DNA from: Gammaproteobacteria bacterium
GTDB lineage: Bacteria > Pseudomonadota > Gammaproteobacteria > Burkholderiales > Rhodocyclaceae
NCBI GenBank assembly: GCA_029289265.1
Contig: JARFTX010000017.1
Span: forward strand, 1 to 60,597
DNA: 60,597 bases
Reading direction: 5' to 3'
In this document: positions 37,265 through 46,294 of the stretch, piece by piece
Numbering within the stretch: the first letter of the stretch is position 1
How the letters are laid out: every line of letters starts with the position of its first letter
The notes under the pieces: generated by a model
Seen by the model: only the letters and a program-made list of their open reading frames with translations
What the model was told of the DNA's origin: nothing
Databases searched by the model: none
Made by a program: the position numbers and the translations under genes

Positions 37265-38055
37265 AGCACGTCACCTCGCGCGACAACCCGGCGGTCAAGC
37301 GCCTTCACGCGTTGGCGCACTCCGGGCGCGAGCGGCGCAAGCTGGGTCGCACCGTGCTCGATGGAACGCATCTGGTCGAGTCGGCGATGGCGGCCGGCTG
37401 GCCGCTGCTGGAACTCATCGTCAGCGACGAGGGCTTGGGCCGGGCCGAGATCCGGGCGCTGCTGCGCCGGCTCGAAGCGGTACCGACGCTGCACCTCGCG
37501 GACCCGCTGTTCGCCCATGTGAGCCCGGTCGATACGCCCTCGGGTCTGCTTGCGGTGATCGACATTCCGCCCGCGCGGGCCCTGCGAACCCCTGAAGACT
37601 CGCTCCTCGTCCTCGACGGCGTCCAGGACCCCGGCAATCTCGGCACCATCCTTCGCACCGCGGCCGCGGCAGGGCTCGCGGACGTGCTGCTCACGGACGG
37701 ATGTGCCCAGGCCTGGTCGCCGCGGGTGCTGCGCGCCGGTATGGGGGGGCAATTCCAACTGCGTATTCACGAGCACGCCGACGTCGCGCGTCTGCTCGAC
37801 GGCTACCGCGGCGAGATCCTCGCCACCGGCGTAGGCGCCGAGTCGCGCATACTTTTCGACATCGACCTCCGGGGCTCCGTCGCCTGGCTGTTCGGCGCCG
37901 AAGGGCAGGGTCTTTCGGCCGAGATCGCCGCGCTCGCCACCACCACGGTCACGATCCCGATGCCGGGCCCGGTCGAGTCCCTCAACGTCGGCGCCGCCGC
38001 AGCGGTGTGCCTGTTCGAGCAGGTGCGGCAGTGCGGGGCCGCGAAGCGCGGGTAA
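37261..38055 (+). CDS. TrmH/SpoU-family RNA methyltransferase
   Basis: The 264-aa SPOUT enzyme methylates ribose 2'-OH in rRNA or tRNA. It has an N-terminal L30e-like substrate-binding domain (HVTSRDNPAVKRLHALAHS...VLDGTHLVESA) and a C-terminal trefoil-knot domain. The knot motifs are LDGVQDPGNLGTILRTAAA, FGAEGQGLS and IPMPGPVESLNVGAAAAVCLFE, which bind SAM. The target nucleotide cannot be told from sequence, so no gene symbol is given. It converges with bioD across a 90-bp gap with no clear terminator. Confidence 0.9.
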   Translation: MKHVTSRDNPAVKRLHALAHSGRERRKLGRTVLDGTHLVESAMAAGWPLLELIVSDEGLGRAEIRALLRRLEAVPTLHLADPLFAHVSPVDTPSGLLAVIDIPPARALRTPEDSLLVLDGVQDPGNLGTILRTAAAAGLADVLLTDGCAQAWSPRVLRAGMGGQFQLRIHEHADVARLLDGYRGEILATGVGAESRILFDIDLRGSVAWLFGAEGQGLSAEIAALATTTVTIPMPGPVESLNVGAAAAVCLFEQVRQCGAAKRG

Positions 38056-38145
38056 GCCGGCGATGGGCCGGTCGCGCTGGTCGTAGCGCGCTCGTCGGGG
38101 CTGGGCCGCCGCGATGGACGCGCCCGAGCCGTCGTCGTCGCGCGA

Positions 38146-38817
38146 TCAGTCGGGCAGTCGGAGGTGCCGCGCGGCGCTGGCCGGATCGTCGCAGTGGGGG
38201 ACGATGCCGAGCAGCGGTGCACCGATGCGCGCTTCGAGCGTGGCGAGGTTCTCGTCGAAGCGCAGCATGTCGGGGTCGATGCGGTTCGCCACCCAACCGG
38301 CGAGCGCGAGGCCGCGCGCGGTGATGGCTTCGGCAGTGAGCAGGGCGTGATTGATGCAGCCGAGCCGCATTCCGACCACCAGAATCACCGGCAGATCGAG
38401 CGCGCGGGCGAGATCGGCGGTGTCGAAGCCGGGCCCGAGCGGCACCAGGAAGCCGCCGGCGCCTTCGACGACGACGACGTCGGCACGCGCCGCGAGTCTC
38501 TCGAAGGCGGAGCGGATCGGCGCGGGCTCGATCGTTATGCCTTCCTCGGCGGCGGCGATGTGGGGCGCAATCGGACTCTTCAGGCAGTAGGGATTGAGCG
38601 TCGCAAGGCCCGGGTCGAAACTGCCGGCGGCGCGCAGAAGCGCGGCATCCTCGTTGATCCGCTCGTTGCCGACCTCGTCGGCGCCGGCTGCAACGGGCTT
38701 CATCCCGACCGCCTTGAGGCCGCGGGTGCGGGCGGCGTGGAGCAGGGCGCAGGCGACGAAGGTCTTGCCGATCTCGGTGTCGGTGCCGGTCAGGAACCAG
38801 GCGCATCGTTCAGTCAT
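38146..38817 (-). CDS. bioD: Dethiobiotin synthetase
   Basis: Penultimate biotin step: carboxylates diaminopelargonic acid using ATP. The 223-aa protein has the P-loop GTDTEIGKT, KPVAAG, the EGAGGFLVPL motif and a substrate-binding GMRLGCINHALLTAEAI segment. It is last in the minus-strand bioA-F-H-C-D operon, 63 nt after bioC. bioB, the final enzyme, is not in the window. Confidence 0.96.
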   Translation of the reverse strand: MTERCAWFLTGTDTEIGKTFVACALLHAARTRGLKAVGMKPVAAGADEVGNERINEDAALLRAAGSFDPGLATLNPYCLKSPIAPHIAAAEEGITIEPAPIRSAFERLAARADVVVVEGAGGFLVPLGPGFDTADLARALDLPVILVVGMRLGCINHALLTAEAITARGLALAGWVANRIDPDMLRFDENLATLEARIGAPLLGIVPHCDDPASAARHLRLPD

Positions 38818-38880
38818 CGGGGTTTCCGTGCGGTATGGGGACGGGGGTAGAGGGCGTCATCAGCCGGCTGGGGCGACGCG

Positions 38881-39723
38881 TCAGCTCCAAGGAGGCTGCG
38901 TGCCGCCTCGGGCGTCGGGACCGCTCTCCTTCTTCAGCGCAAGCAGGACCACGTCGTAGGTTGCCGGCAGGCGGCCGTCGTCGCGGCGGTGGGGCTCGTA
39001 GGCGGCTTCGAGCATGCGCCAGGCCTCGCGTCCGAGTGGTGCGCGGCGGCGCGCGGCGCCGACGCTGTGGGCGCCGATCGCCTTGATGTCGCGCAGCAGC
39101 CCGCGCAGGTCCGAGGCGAGCGCGTAGCTCGGTCCGCGGGCGTGCGCGGCGACCGTGAAGCCCTGCTGCCGGGCGAGCCCGAGCAGAGTTTCAGGTGCAG
39201 TGAAGCGGAGCACGTGCTCGGCGTCGTCGACAAGTGCGAACGCCGCGCGCAGTTCGGCCAGGGTTTCCGGCCCCAGGGTCGCGACCCAGGCGGCTCCGCC
39301 AGGACGCAGCACCCGCGCGAGCTCGGCTAGCGCGAGCGCCGGATCGCACCACTGCAAGGCAAGGCTGGACCAGGCGAGATCGATCGACCCGGTGGCGAGC
39401 GGCAGGGCCTCCAGGTCGGCGCAAAGCGGACCGGCGGCGCCCGGTTCGCCGCGGCCGGGTAGCTGTTCCAGCATCGCCGGGGCGAAGTCGAGGGCGACCA
39501 GGGTGGCGTCGGGAAAGCGGGCGGCGAGATCCGCGAGCCCGTAGCCGGTGCCGCAGCCGGCGTCGAGAACATGCGCGACGCGCCCGTCGGGTGTATGCCG
39601 CGAGGCAAAATCGAGCAGACGGTGGCAGATCTCGCGTTGCACGATGGCAGCGCGGTCATAGCTTGCGGCCGCGCGGTCGAAGGCGCCGCGGACCGCCTGC
39701 TTGTAGCGGACGCGTTCAGTCAT
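38881..39723 (-). CDS. bioC: Malonyl-ACP O-methyltransferase
   Basis: Methylates malonyl-ACP so that the fatty-acid machinery can build the pimeloyl chain. The 280-aa SAM methyltransferase has VLDAGCGTGYGLADLA (motif I), LVALDFAPAMLEQL and LAWSSLALQWCDP. The start [23 protein letters not shown] is typical for BioC. It overlaps bioH by 8 bp. Confidence 0.95.
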   Translation of the reverse strand: MTERVRYKQAVRGAFDRAAASYDRAAIVQREICHRLLDFASRHTPDGRVAHVLDAGCGTGYGLADLAARFPDATLVALDFAPAMLEQLPGRGEPGAAGPLCADLEALPLATGSIDLAWSSLALQWCDPALALAELARVLRPGGAAWVATLGPETLAELRAAFALVDDAEHVLRFTAPETLLGLARQQGFTVAAHARGPSYALASDLRGLLRDIKAIGAHSVGAARRRAPLGREAWRMLEAAYEPHRRDDGRLPATYDVVLLALKKESGPDARGGTQPPWS

Positions 39724-40618
39724 GCGCGAATCCGTCGATCCAGGCGGCGCACGCTTGGGGCCGGGACAGGAAAGGGGCGTGGCCGCAATCGTCGAAGACC
39801 GTCAGGCGCGCTTTCGGCAGGGTTGCGGCGAGCCACCGGGCTGCGCCGACCGGCATCAGCGCGTCGCCGGCGCCGTGAAGAAGCAGCGCGGGCTGCCGGA
39901 TCGAGGCGACAATGGGGCGAAGGTCGCTCGCCGCAAGGATCTCGAGTCCCGCCGTGAGCGCGGATTGGCGGCCGGCATCGAGCGGCACCAGTGCGGCGTC
40001 GAGCGCGGCCGCGACCTCGCGGCGGCGAGCGTCGTTGAGGGCCTGGAGTGCGACGAAGCGACGCCTGATCGTGCGCGGGTCGGCGGCGAAGCCGTCGACG
40101 AAGCGCGAGACGGTCTCCACCTCGAGTCCGTGGGGCCACGTGGAAGGCTCGCTCGCCTGCGTCTCGCGCTTGCCGTCGGAGGAATCCGCCGACATCCCTT
40201 CTGCGTGCGAAACGAAACGCGGTGTCGCTCCGATCAGCACCAGACGGGCAGCCTTCGCGGGGTGGCTGTGGGCGAGTTCGAGCGCCAGCATTGCGCCGAG
40301 CGACCAGCCGCAGACGATCGCACCATCGGGCAGGGCGGGCGCCAGCACGTCCGCCCAGGCGTCGAGCGAGGCGGCAGGCGGACGGAACCCGCCAGGATCG
40401 GGGCCGTCCGGGCGCACGTTGGCGACGAGGGGGCCCTCGGGCAGGTTGGGTTGCGTGTCATTCGCCGGGGACTTGCCACGGTCGCGGTCGGAGAGCGCCT
40501 CGCCATGACCGGGCAGTGCCGGAGCGTGAATATCGAAACCGGGGCCGAGCGCCTCGATCAGTCCCGACCACACATGCGGCCCGAGGCCCCAGCCGTGAAG
40601 CAGCACCAGCGGCCTCAT
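39716..40618 (-). CDS. bioH: Pimeloyl-ACP methyl ester carboxylesterase
   Basis: Hydrolyses pimeloyl-ACP methyl ester to end chain elongation. The alpha/beta hydrolase begins [17 protein letters not shown]. It has the nucleophile Ser106 in CGWSLGAM, Asp in GAGDALMP and His in [10 protein letters not shown]. At 300 aa it is longer than E. coli BioH (256 aa) because of two charged, low-complexity insertions at about 43-82 and 138-165. Both sit in surface positions, and the active site is intact. It overlaps bioF by 4 bp. Confidence 0.93.
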   Translation of the reverse strand: MRPLVLLHGWGLGPHVWSGLIEALGPGFDIHAPALPGHGEALSDRDRGKSPANDTQPNLPEGPLVANVRPDGPDPGGFRPPAASLDAWADVLAPALPDGAIVCGWSLGAMLALELAHSHPAKAARLVLIGATPRFVSHAEGMSADSSDGKRETQASEPSTWPHGLEVETVSRFVDGFAADPRTIRRRFVALQALNDARRREVAAALDAALVPLDAGRQSALTAGLEILAASDLRPIVASIRQPALLLHGAGDALMPVGAARWLAATLPKARLTVFDDCGHAPFLSRPQACAAWIDGFAHD

Positions 40619-41778
40619 ACCGGTCGCGCCTCGAGCGCATTCAGGGCGCACGCCAACCGACGCACTTCCTCCTCGGTGTGCGCTGCACTCAGCGATACCC
40701 GCAGGCGCGCCGTGCCCGGCGGCACGGTCGGCGGGCGGATCGCCGGCACCCAAAGGCCTTCGTTCCATAGCGCGCGGGCCACCGCGACCGCTTCGGCATT
40801 GTCGCCGATCACGATCGGCTGGATCGGCGTGCGCGATGGCATGAGCCGCCAGCGATCCAGTCGAAGCTCGTTGCGCAACAGTTCGATCAGGTGCGCGAGC
40901 CGAGCGCGGTGGGCGTCGCCGGCTTCGATCAGGTCGAGGCTCGCGAGCAGCGCGGCGGCGAGCGCGGGCGGGGCGCCGGTGGTGAAGACGTAGGTGCGGG
41001 CCTTCTGCATCAGCCACTCGACGACGTCGGCGGCGCCGGCGACGAAGGCGCCCGAGACGCCGGCGGCCTTGCCGAGCGTGCCGACGTAGACGATGCGCCA
41101 CGACGCGACGCCCGCCTCGGCGAGCGCGCCGCGTCCCTGAGGTCCGAGCACGCCGAAGCCGTGTGCGTCATCGACCATCAGCCAGGCATCGAAGCGCTCG
41201 GCGAGGGCCTGCATCTCGGCGAGCGGAGCGACGTCGCCGTCCATGCTGAAGACGGTGTCGGTGACGATGAGCTTGCGCTTCGCCTCGCTTGCGGCGAGTT
41301 GGCGCTCGAGCGCGGCAAGGTCGCCGTGCGGATAGCGCGAGATCCCGGCGCGTGAGAGGAGCGCCCCGTCGATCAGCGAGGCGTGGTTGAGCCGGTCGGC
41401 GAAGATCGCGTCGCCGCGCCCGACCAGCGCCGGGATCGTGCCGGCGTTGGCCATGTAGCCGGTCGAGAAGTAGAGCGCGCGCTCGGCGCCGACGAAGGCG
41501 GCGAGCCGCGCCTCGAGTGCATCGTGCACCGCGTAGTGGCCGCTCACCAGGTGCGAGGCGCCCGAGCCGGTGCCCCAGCGCGCGACGCCGGCCTCGAGCG
41601 CCGCGCCGAGTGTCGGCTCGGCGGCGAGGCCGAGGTAGTCGTTGCTGCAGAAGGCAGTGAGCGCGCGGCCGTCGACGCGGGCGCGCGGGCCGCAGGGGGT
41701 GTCGAGGCTGCGGCGCACGCGGCGCAGCGCGCGGGCATCGAGATCGGCCAGATCGGCCGCGAGCAGGTCGCGCAGCAT
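40615..41778 (-). CDS. bioF: 8-amino-7-oxononanoate synthase
   Basis: PLP-dependent condensation of pimeloyl-ACP and alanine. The 387-aa protein has [75 protein letters not shown] and the PLP-Lys region [15 protein letters not shown]. It follows bioA by 6 nt. Confidence 0.97.
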   Translation of the reverse strand: MLRDLLAADLADLDARALRRVRRSLDTPCGPRARVDGRALTAFCSNDYLGLAAEPTLGAALEAGVARWGTGSGASHLVSGHYAVHDALEARLAAFVGAERALYFSTGYMANAGTIPALVGRGDAIFADRLNHASLIDGALLSRAGISRYPHGDLAALERQLAASEAKRKLIVTDTVFSMDGDVAPLAEMQALAERFDAWLMVDDAHGFGVLGPQGRGALAEAGVASWRIVYVGTLGKAAGVSGAFVAGAADVVEWLMQKARTYVFTTGAPPALAAALLASLDLIEAGDAHRARLAHLIELLRNELRLDRWRLMPSRTPIQPIVIGDNAEAVAVARALWNEGLWVPAIRPPTVPPGTARLRVSLSAAHTEEEVRRLACALNALEARPV

Positions 41779-41784
41779 GGTCAG

Positions 41785-43104
41785 TTAACGCAGAGCCGCA
41801 GCGAGGGCCGCAGCGGCTCCGTCGGCGAGGTGACCGATCTCGTCCTCGCCGACGACGTAGGGCGGCATGAAGTAGACCGTATCGCCGAGCGGGCGCAGCA
41901 GGACGCCGTAGTCCAGTCCGGCGGCGAAGAAGCGGCGGGCGAAATCGGGGCGCGCGTCGGCGACATCGAAGGCCGCAATCATGCCGCGCCGGCGCAGGTG
42001 GCGCACGGCCGGGTGATCGGCGAAGCGCGCCCGCATCGCCTCGCCGAGCATCTCGGCGCGCGTACGGTTGGCCGTGAGCACGTCGTCCTCGTCGAAGATC
42101 GCCAGCGTCGCGAGCGCGGCGCGACAGGCGAGCGGATTGCCGGTATAGGAATGCGAGTGAAGAAAGCCACGTGCGGTCGCGTCGTCGTAGAAGGCCGCAT
42201 AGACCGCATCGGTCGCAAGCACCAGCGACAGCGGCAGATAGCCGCCCGAAATGCCCTTCGACAGGCACAGCAGGTCGGGCCAGATGCCGGCCTGCTCGCA
42301 CGCGAAGAAGGTGCCGGTCCGCCCGCAGCCGACCGCGATCTCGTCGGCGACGAGCAGCACCTCATAGCGGTCGCACAGCGCACGCGCGAGCCGCAGGTAG
42401 TCGGGGTCGTACATGACCATGCCCGAGGCGCCCTGCACCAGCGGCTCGACGATGAGCGCGGCAGTTTCGTCGTGGTGCGCTGCGAGATGGGCTTCGAGCA
42501 CGGCGGCGGCGCGGCGTGCGACGTCGGCCGCCGACTCGCCCGGCTGGGCGAGCCGCGCATCGGGGCTTGGCACGAGCGCGCCGGCTCGCACCAGCGGCGC
42601 ATAGGCATCGCGGAAGATCGAGACGTCGGTCACCGCGAGCGCGCCCACCGTCTCGCCGTGGTAGCTGCCGGCGAGACTGACGAAGCGGTTCTTGCCGGGG
42701 CGGCCGAGGTTGCGCCAGTAGTGGGCGCTCATTTTCAGCGCGATCTCGGTTGCCGAGGCACCGTCCGAGGCGTAGAAGGCGTGACCCAGGCGGTGGCCGG
42801 TGAGGGCGGCGAGCCGCTCGGAGAGCTCGACCACCGGCTCGTGCGTGAAGCCTGCGAGCATGACGTGTTCGAGCCGTTCGAGCTGGTCGCGCAGCGCGGC
42901 GTTGATGCGGGGATTGCAGTGACCGAAGAGGTTCACCCACCACGAGCTGATCCCGTCGAGCAGACGCCGGCCGTCGGCATCGACGAGCCACGCGCCTTCG
43001 CCGCGCACGATCGGCACGAGCGGCAGCTGCTCGTGCTGTTTCATCTGCGTGCACGGGTGCCAGACGGCGGCGAGCGAGCGGGCGAGCAGGGGGGATTGGG
43101 GCAT
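41785..43104 (-). CDS. bioA: Adenosylmethionine-8-amino-7-oxononanoate aminotransferase
   Basis: Third biotin-ring step, using SAM as amino donor. Starting at ATG 43104 the protein is 439 aa. It has SLAAVWHPCTQMKQHE, LLDGISSWWVNLFGH, AFYASDGASATEIALKM, GSYHGETVGAL, LLVADEIAVGCGRTGTFFA and the PLP-Lys in LCLSKGISGGYLPLS. A longer frame reaches 43161 inside a palindrome, but its extra residues are unlike the family. First gene of the operon. Confidence 0.96.
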   Translation of the reverse strand: MPQSPLLARSLAAVWHPCTQMKQHEQLPLVPIVRGEGAWLVDADGRRLLDGISSWWVNLFGHCNPRINAALRDQLERLEHVMLAGFTHEPVVELSERLAALTGHRLGHAFYASDGASATEIALKMSAHYWRNLGRPGKNRFVSLAGSYHGETVGALAVTDVSIFRDAYAPLVRAGALVPSPDARLAQPGESAADVARRAAAVLEAHLAAHHDETAALIVEPLVQGASGMVMYDPDYLRLARALCDRYEVLLVADEIAVGCGRTGTFFACEQAGIWPDLLCLSKGISGGYLPLSLVLATDAVYAAFYDDATARGFLHSHSYTGNPLACRAALATLAIFDEDDVLTANRTRAEMLGEAMRARFADHPAVRHLRRRGMIAAFDVADARPDFARRFFAAGLDYGVLLRPLGDTVYFMPPYVVGEDEIGHLADGAAAALAAALR

Positions 43105-43143
43105 CGGACAGGAGGCGGCGCTTAACCGTGGAATGGTGCGCAA

Positions 43144-43197
43144 ACGGGGCATCGATGTCAAACCGGGAGCCGCCCCGGTTTGACATCGATGCCCCGT
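43144..43197. promoter_or_regulatory. 24-bp perfect inverted repeat, candidate biotin-operon operator
   Basis: Two perfect 24-bp arms (43144-43167 and 43174-43197) flank the 6-nt spacer AGCCGC, between the divergent starts of bioA and yaaA. The inner part reads TGTCAAACC, 12 nt, GGTTTGACA, which resembles the BirA operator class TTGTAAACC/GGTTTACAA, but with shorter spacing. The outer part includes ATCGAT. It could act as an operator, or as a hairpin if transcribed. Function is inferred. Confidence 0.7.
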
Positions 43198-43257
43198 AAC
43201 CGCAGAAGCGCGGTTTTGCTACCATGGCGCGACTCGTTCCCCAACCATCCGGCCGAA

Positions 43258-44043
43258 ATGATCTTCGTCGTCTCCCCCGCCAAGGCGCTCGACTTCGAGA
43301 CGCCACCCATCACGCAGACCCACACCCAACCCGATTTCCTCGATGAGGCCGACGAGCTGATCCAGGTATTGCGCGAGCTGACGCCGGCCGAGGTCGCCAA
43401 GCTCATGAAGCTGTCGGACGGGCTCGCCACGCTCAACGTTGCGCGTTACGAGTCCTGGTCGCGGCCGTTCAGTCCGGCGAACGCGAAGCAGGCGGTGCTT
43501 GCCTTCGATGGCGACGTCTATACGGGGCTCGACGCGCCGAGCCTGAGCGACGACGACCTGCACTGGGCGCAGGCGCATCTGCGCATCCTGTCGGGGCTCT
43601 ACGGCGTGCTGCGTCCGCTGGACCTGATGCAGCCGTATCGTCTCGAAATGGGCAGCCGGCTCGCGACCGCGCGCGGCAGGAATCTCTACGAGTTCTGGGG
43701 CGACCGGCTCACCGAGGCGCTGAACGCGTTGCTCGCGGCCGAGCGCGACGCGGGAGGCGCAGGGGTGCTGGTGAACCTGGCCTCGGAGGAGTACTTCAAG
43801 TCGGTTCGCACGGCGCGGGTTGCCGGGCCGGTAGTGACACCGGTGTTCGAGGACTGGAAGGACGGGCGCTACCGCATCATCAGCTTTTATGCGAAACGTG
43901 CGCGCGGCGCGATGGCGCGTCACGCGATCCGCCAACGGGCCGAGGACATCGAGGCATTGAAGGGTTTCGATGCCGAAGGCTATGAGTTCGCCGCCGAGGC
44001 GTCGGACGATCGCACGCTGGTGTTCAGGCGGCGCACCGGATGA
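43258..44043 (+). CDS. yaaA: Peroxide stress protein YaaA
   Basis: The YaaA family (DUF328) lowers free iron and limits DNA damage during hydrogen peroxide stress. The 261-aa protein starts at ATG 43258 ([17 protein letters not shown]) and has [47 protein letters not shown] and the basic [22 protein letters not shown] motif. It diverges from bioA, with the inverted repeat in between. Confidence 0.95.
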   Translation: MIFVVSPAKALDFETPPITQTHTQPDFLDEADELIQVLRELTPAEVAKLMKLSDGLATLNVARYESWSRPFSPANAKQAVLAFDGDVYTGLDAPSLSDDDLHWAQAHLRILSGLYGVLRPLDLMQPYRLEMGSRLATARGRNLYEFWGDRLTEALNALLAAERDAGGAGVLVNLASEEYFKSVRTARVAGPVVTPVFEDWKDGRYRIISFYAKRARGAMARHAIRQRAEDIEALKGFDAEGYEFAAEASDDRTLVFRRRTG

Positions 44044-44047
44044 GGAC

Positions 44048-44252
44048 GGGAACAATGGGGTCAGGAACAATGGGGTCAGACTCCATTGATTACACATAAT
44101 CAATGCTAATGGAGTCTGACCCCATTGTTCTCCATTGTTCCTAATGTACAATGGGGTCAGACTCCATTGATTACACATAATCAAAATGCTAATGGAGTCT
44201 GACCCCATTGTTCGCCACTAATGGAGTCTGACCCCATTGTTCGCCATTGTTC
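44048..44252. repeat. Cluster of RAYT-type direct and inverted repeats
   Basis: The word CAATGGGGTCAGACTCCATTG occurs at 44068-44088 and again at about 44149-44169. Its reverse form, AATGGAGTCTGACCCCATTG, occurs near 44108-44127, 44191-44210 and 44220-44239, and a partial forward copy lies at 44051-44064. The forward copies are followed by the linker ATTACACATAATCA. Facing copies can fold into long hairpins. The core matches the repeat at 18.9 kb and REP elements linked to RAYT transposases. No transposase gene is present. It lies between yaaA and the M14 gene. Confidence 0.85.
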
Positions 44253-44323
44253 GGCGAAGGCCCAGGCTCGGCAGCGCACCGCGGGCTCAGCCCGCCGATT
44301 TCGTCGGACGATAGGGAGACGAC

Positions 44324-45457
44324 GTGAAGATCAGCAGCAATTTCGACTCGGGCAGCATCGACATCGTGCGTCTCGACGATCCCGCGGACATCCGGCTGCG
44401 GCTGCGGGCCGACAATGCGGCCGAGATCCGGCAGTGGTTTCATTTTCGCCTGCAGGGCGCGGCCGGGAAGTCGATCAGGATGGTGTTCGAGAACGCCGCG
44501 GACGCGACCTACGCCGACGGCTGGGCGGGCTACCGCGCGGTGGCGTCGTACGACCGCCGCAGTTGGTTCCGCGTGCCCACGCGCTACGAGGACGGGCGGC
44601 TCGTCGTCGAGCATGTGCCCGAGCGCGATAGCATCTATTACGCTTATTTCGAGCCGTTCTCCTACGAACGCCACCTCGATCTGCTCGGCTGGGCGGAGAT
44701 GTCGCCTTATGCGCAGGTCGACGACCTGGGCTCGACCGTGCAGGGTCGCGACCTCGACCGCATCACAGTCGGCCGGCCGCTGCCCGGGAGGCTGCCGGTG
44801 TGGATCATCGCCCGCCAGCATCCGGGCGAGACCATGGGCGAGTGGTTCGTCGCGGGACTGCTGGAGCGCCTGCTCGATGCCGCCGATCCGGTCTCGCGCC
44901 GCATCCGCGAGCACGCCGTCGTGCACGTCGTGCCCAACATGAATCCTGACGGCGCCGTGCTCGGCAATCTGCGCACCAACGCCGCGGGACGCAATCTCAA
45001 CCGCGAATGGCGCGCGCCCGATCCGGCGGCGAGCCCCGAGGTGTTCCATGTGCGCGCCGCGATCGAGGCGAGCGGCTGCGAGCTCTTCCTCGACATCCAC
45101 GGCGACGAGACCATTCCCTACGTGTTCTTTTCGGCATCCGAGGACGTGCCGGGCGTTCCCGAGGAAGTCGCCGGCCACCAGCAGGCCTTCCTCGCCGCGA
45201 CCGCTGCGGTGAGCCCCGACTTCCAGACCGAGCACGGCTACGAGCCGGGCCGCTTCGGCGAGCAGACGCTGACGCTCGCCAGCAAGTGGGTCGCGCACCG
45301 CTTCGGCTGCCTGTCGCTCACGCTGGAGATGCCGTTCAAGGACAACGCCAACCTGCCCGACGGCCAGACCGGCTGGAGCGCGGCGCGCAGCAAGCGGCTC
45401 GGCGCAGCGATGCTCAACCCGATCCTCGCGCACCTGGAGCGGATCAGGCGGGCGTGA
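44324..45457 (+). CDS. M14-family zinc carboxypeptidase (cytosolic carboxypeptidase-like)
   Basis: The 377-aa protein has an N-terminal beta-sandwich domain (about 1-130) and an M14 peptidase domain. Zinc ligands are His166 and Glu169 in RQHPGETMGEW and His259 in LDIHGDE. The catalytic Glu335 is in TLEMPFKD, and substrate-binding NPDG and NLNREW are present. This layout matches bacterial relatives of eukaryotic cytosolic carboxypeptidases that trim acidic C-terminal residues; the bacterial substrate is unknown. No signal peptide. It converges with serB, with stops 6 nt apart. Confidence 0.88.
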   Translation: MKISSNFDSGSIDIVRLDDPADIRLRLRADNAAEIRQWFHFRLQGAAGKSIRMVFENAADATYADGWAGYRAVASYDRRSWFRVPTRYEDGRLVVEHVPERDSIYYAYFEPFSYERHLDLLGWAEMSPYAQVDDLGSTVQGRDLDRITVGRPLPGRLPVWIIARQHPGETMGEWFVAGLLERLLDAADPVSRRIREHAVVHVVPNMNPDGAVLGNLRTNAAGRNLNREWRAPDPAASPEVFHVRAAIEASGCELFLDIHGDETIPYVFFSASEDVPGVPEEVAGHQQAFLAATAAVSPDFQTEHGYEPGRFGEQTLTLASKWVAHRFGCLSLTLEMPFKDNANLPDGQTGWSAARSKRLGAAMLNPILAHLERIRRA

Positions 45458-45463
45458 CCGGCT

Positions 45464-46294
45464 TCAGTCGAACAGGTTGAGGATTCCGTCCAGCCCGACG
45501 TGGTCGAGGCGGCAGTCGGCGACTGCGCGCAGCACCGGCTTGGCGCGGTAGGCGACGCCGTAGCCGGCGGCCTGCAGCATGGGGATGTCGTTGGCGCCGT
45601 CGCCGGCGGCGATGACCTGGTCGGGGCGCAGACCGAGGCGGTCGCGGATGCGGCAAAGGTGCGCGGCCTTGGCGGCGCCGTCGACGATGGGGCCGGCGAG
45701 GCGGCCGGTGAGGCGGCCGTCGCGCACTTCCAGCTCGTTGGCGTAGTGCTCGTCGAAGCCGAGGCGCTCGGCGAGTCGCGTCGTGAAGTAGGTGAAGCCG
45801 CCCGACACCAGCACCGTATGCAGTCCGGTCGCCGTGAGCCGGCGAAGCAGGCGCTCGGCGCCGGGGTTGAGGGCGAGGCGGTGCTCGTAGACCTCGGCGA
45901 GCGCTCTCTCGGGAAGGTCCGCGAGCAGCGCGACCCGGCGCGTGATCGATTCGCCGAAGTCGATCTCGCCACGCATCGCCGCCTCGGTGATCGCGGCGAC
46001 TTCGGGCTTCAAGCCCTGCATGTCGGCGATCTCGTCGATGCACTCGATGTCGATCAGCGTCGAGTCCATGTCGGTGACGAACAGGCCGAAGTCGGCGAGC
46101 CGCCGGCCCTCGGGCACCCACGCCCAGTCCAGGCGCGCCGCCTCGCACAGCGCCGGGATCCGGTCGGACGCGGACGCGCCGACGAGACGGAAGGCCTGCG
46201 GGGTGATCTGCTCGATGGTGGTGGTGGCCGCGGCGCGCGCGAGCGCCTTGAGGGCGACGGAATCGACGTCGTCGCCCTGCACGACGAGATTCAT
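45464..46294 (-). CDS. serB: Phosphoserine phosphatase
   Basis: Last step of serine synthesis. The 276-aa HAD phosphatase has an N-terminal regulatory domain of about 65 residues, the nucleophile motif DMDST (Asp75, Asp77), VSGGFTYF, and the acidic GDGANDIPML motif. ATG 46294 overlaps the aroG stop by 4 bp, so the two are coupled. Both consume central-carbon precursors for amino acids. Confidence 0.95.
   Translation of the reverse strand: MNLVVQGDDVDSVALKALARAAATTTIEQITPQAFRLVGASASDRIPALCEAARLDWAWVPEGRRLADFGLFVTDMDSTLIDIECIDEIADMQGLKPEVAAITEAAMRGEIDFGESITRRVALLADLPERALAEVYEHRLALNPGAERLLRRLTATGLHTVLVSGGFTYFTTRLAERLGFDEHYANELEVRDGRLTGRLAGPIVDGAAKAAHLCRIRDRLGLRPDQVIAAGDGANDIPMLQAAGYGVAYRAKPVLRAVADCRLDHVGLDGILNLFD

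Noticed and set aside
43105-43161. An extended N-terminus of BioA
   Set aside because: The extra codons start inside the palindrome, have no ribosome site and are unlike BioA.
43144-43197. The inverted repeat as an intrinsic terminator
   Set aside because: It lies between two divergent gene starts and has no T-run on either side.
44048-44252. A CRISPR array
   Set aside because: Units alternate in orientation, spacers are short and repeated, and there are no cas genes; it fits RAYT-type repeats instead.
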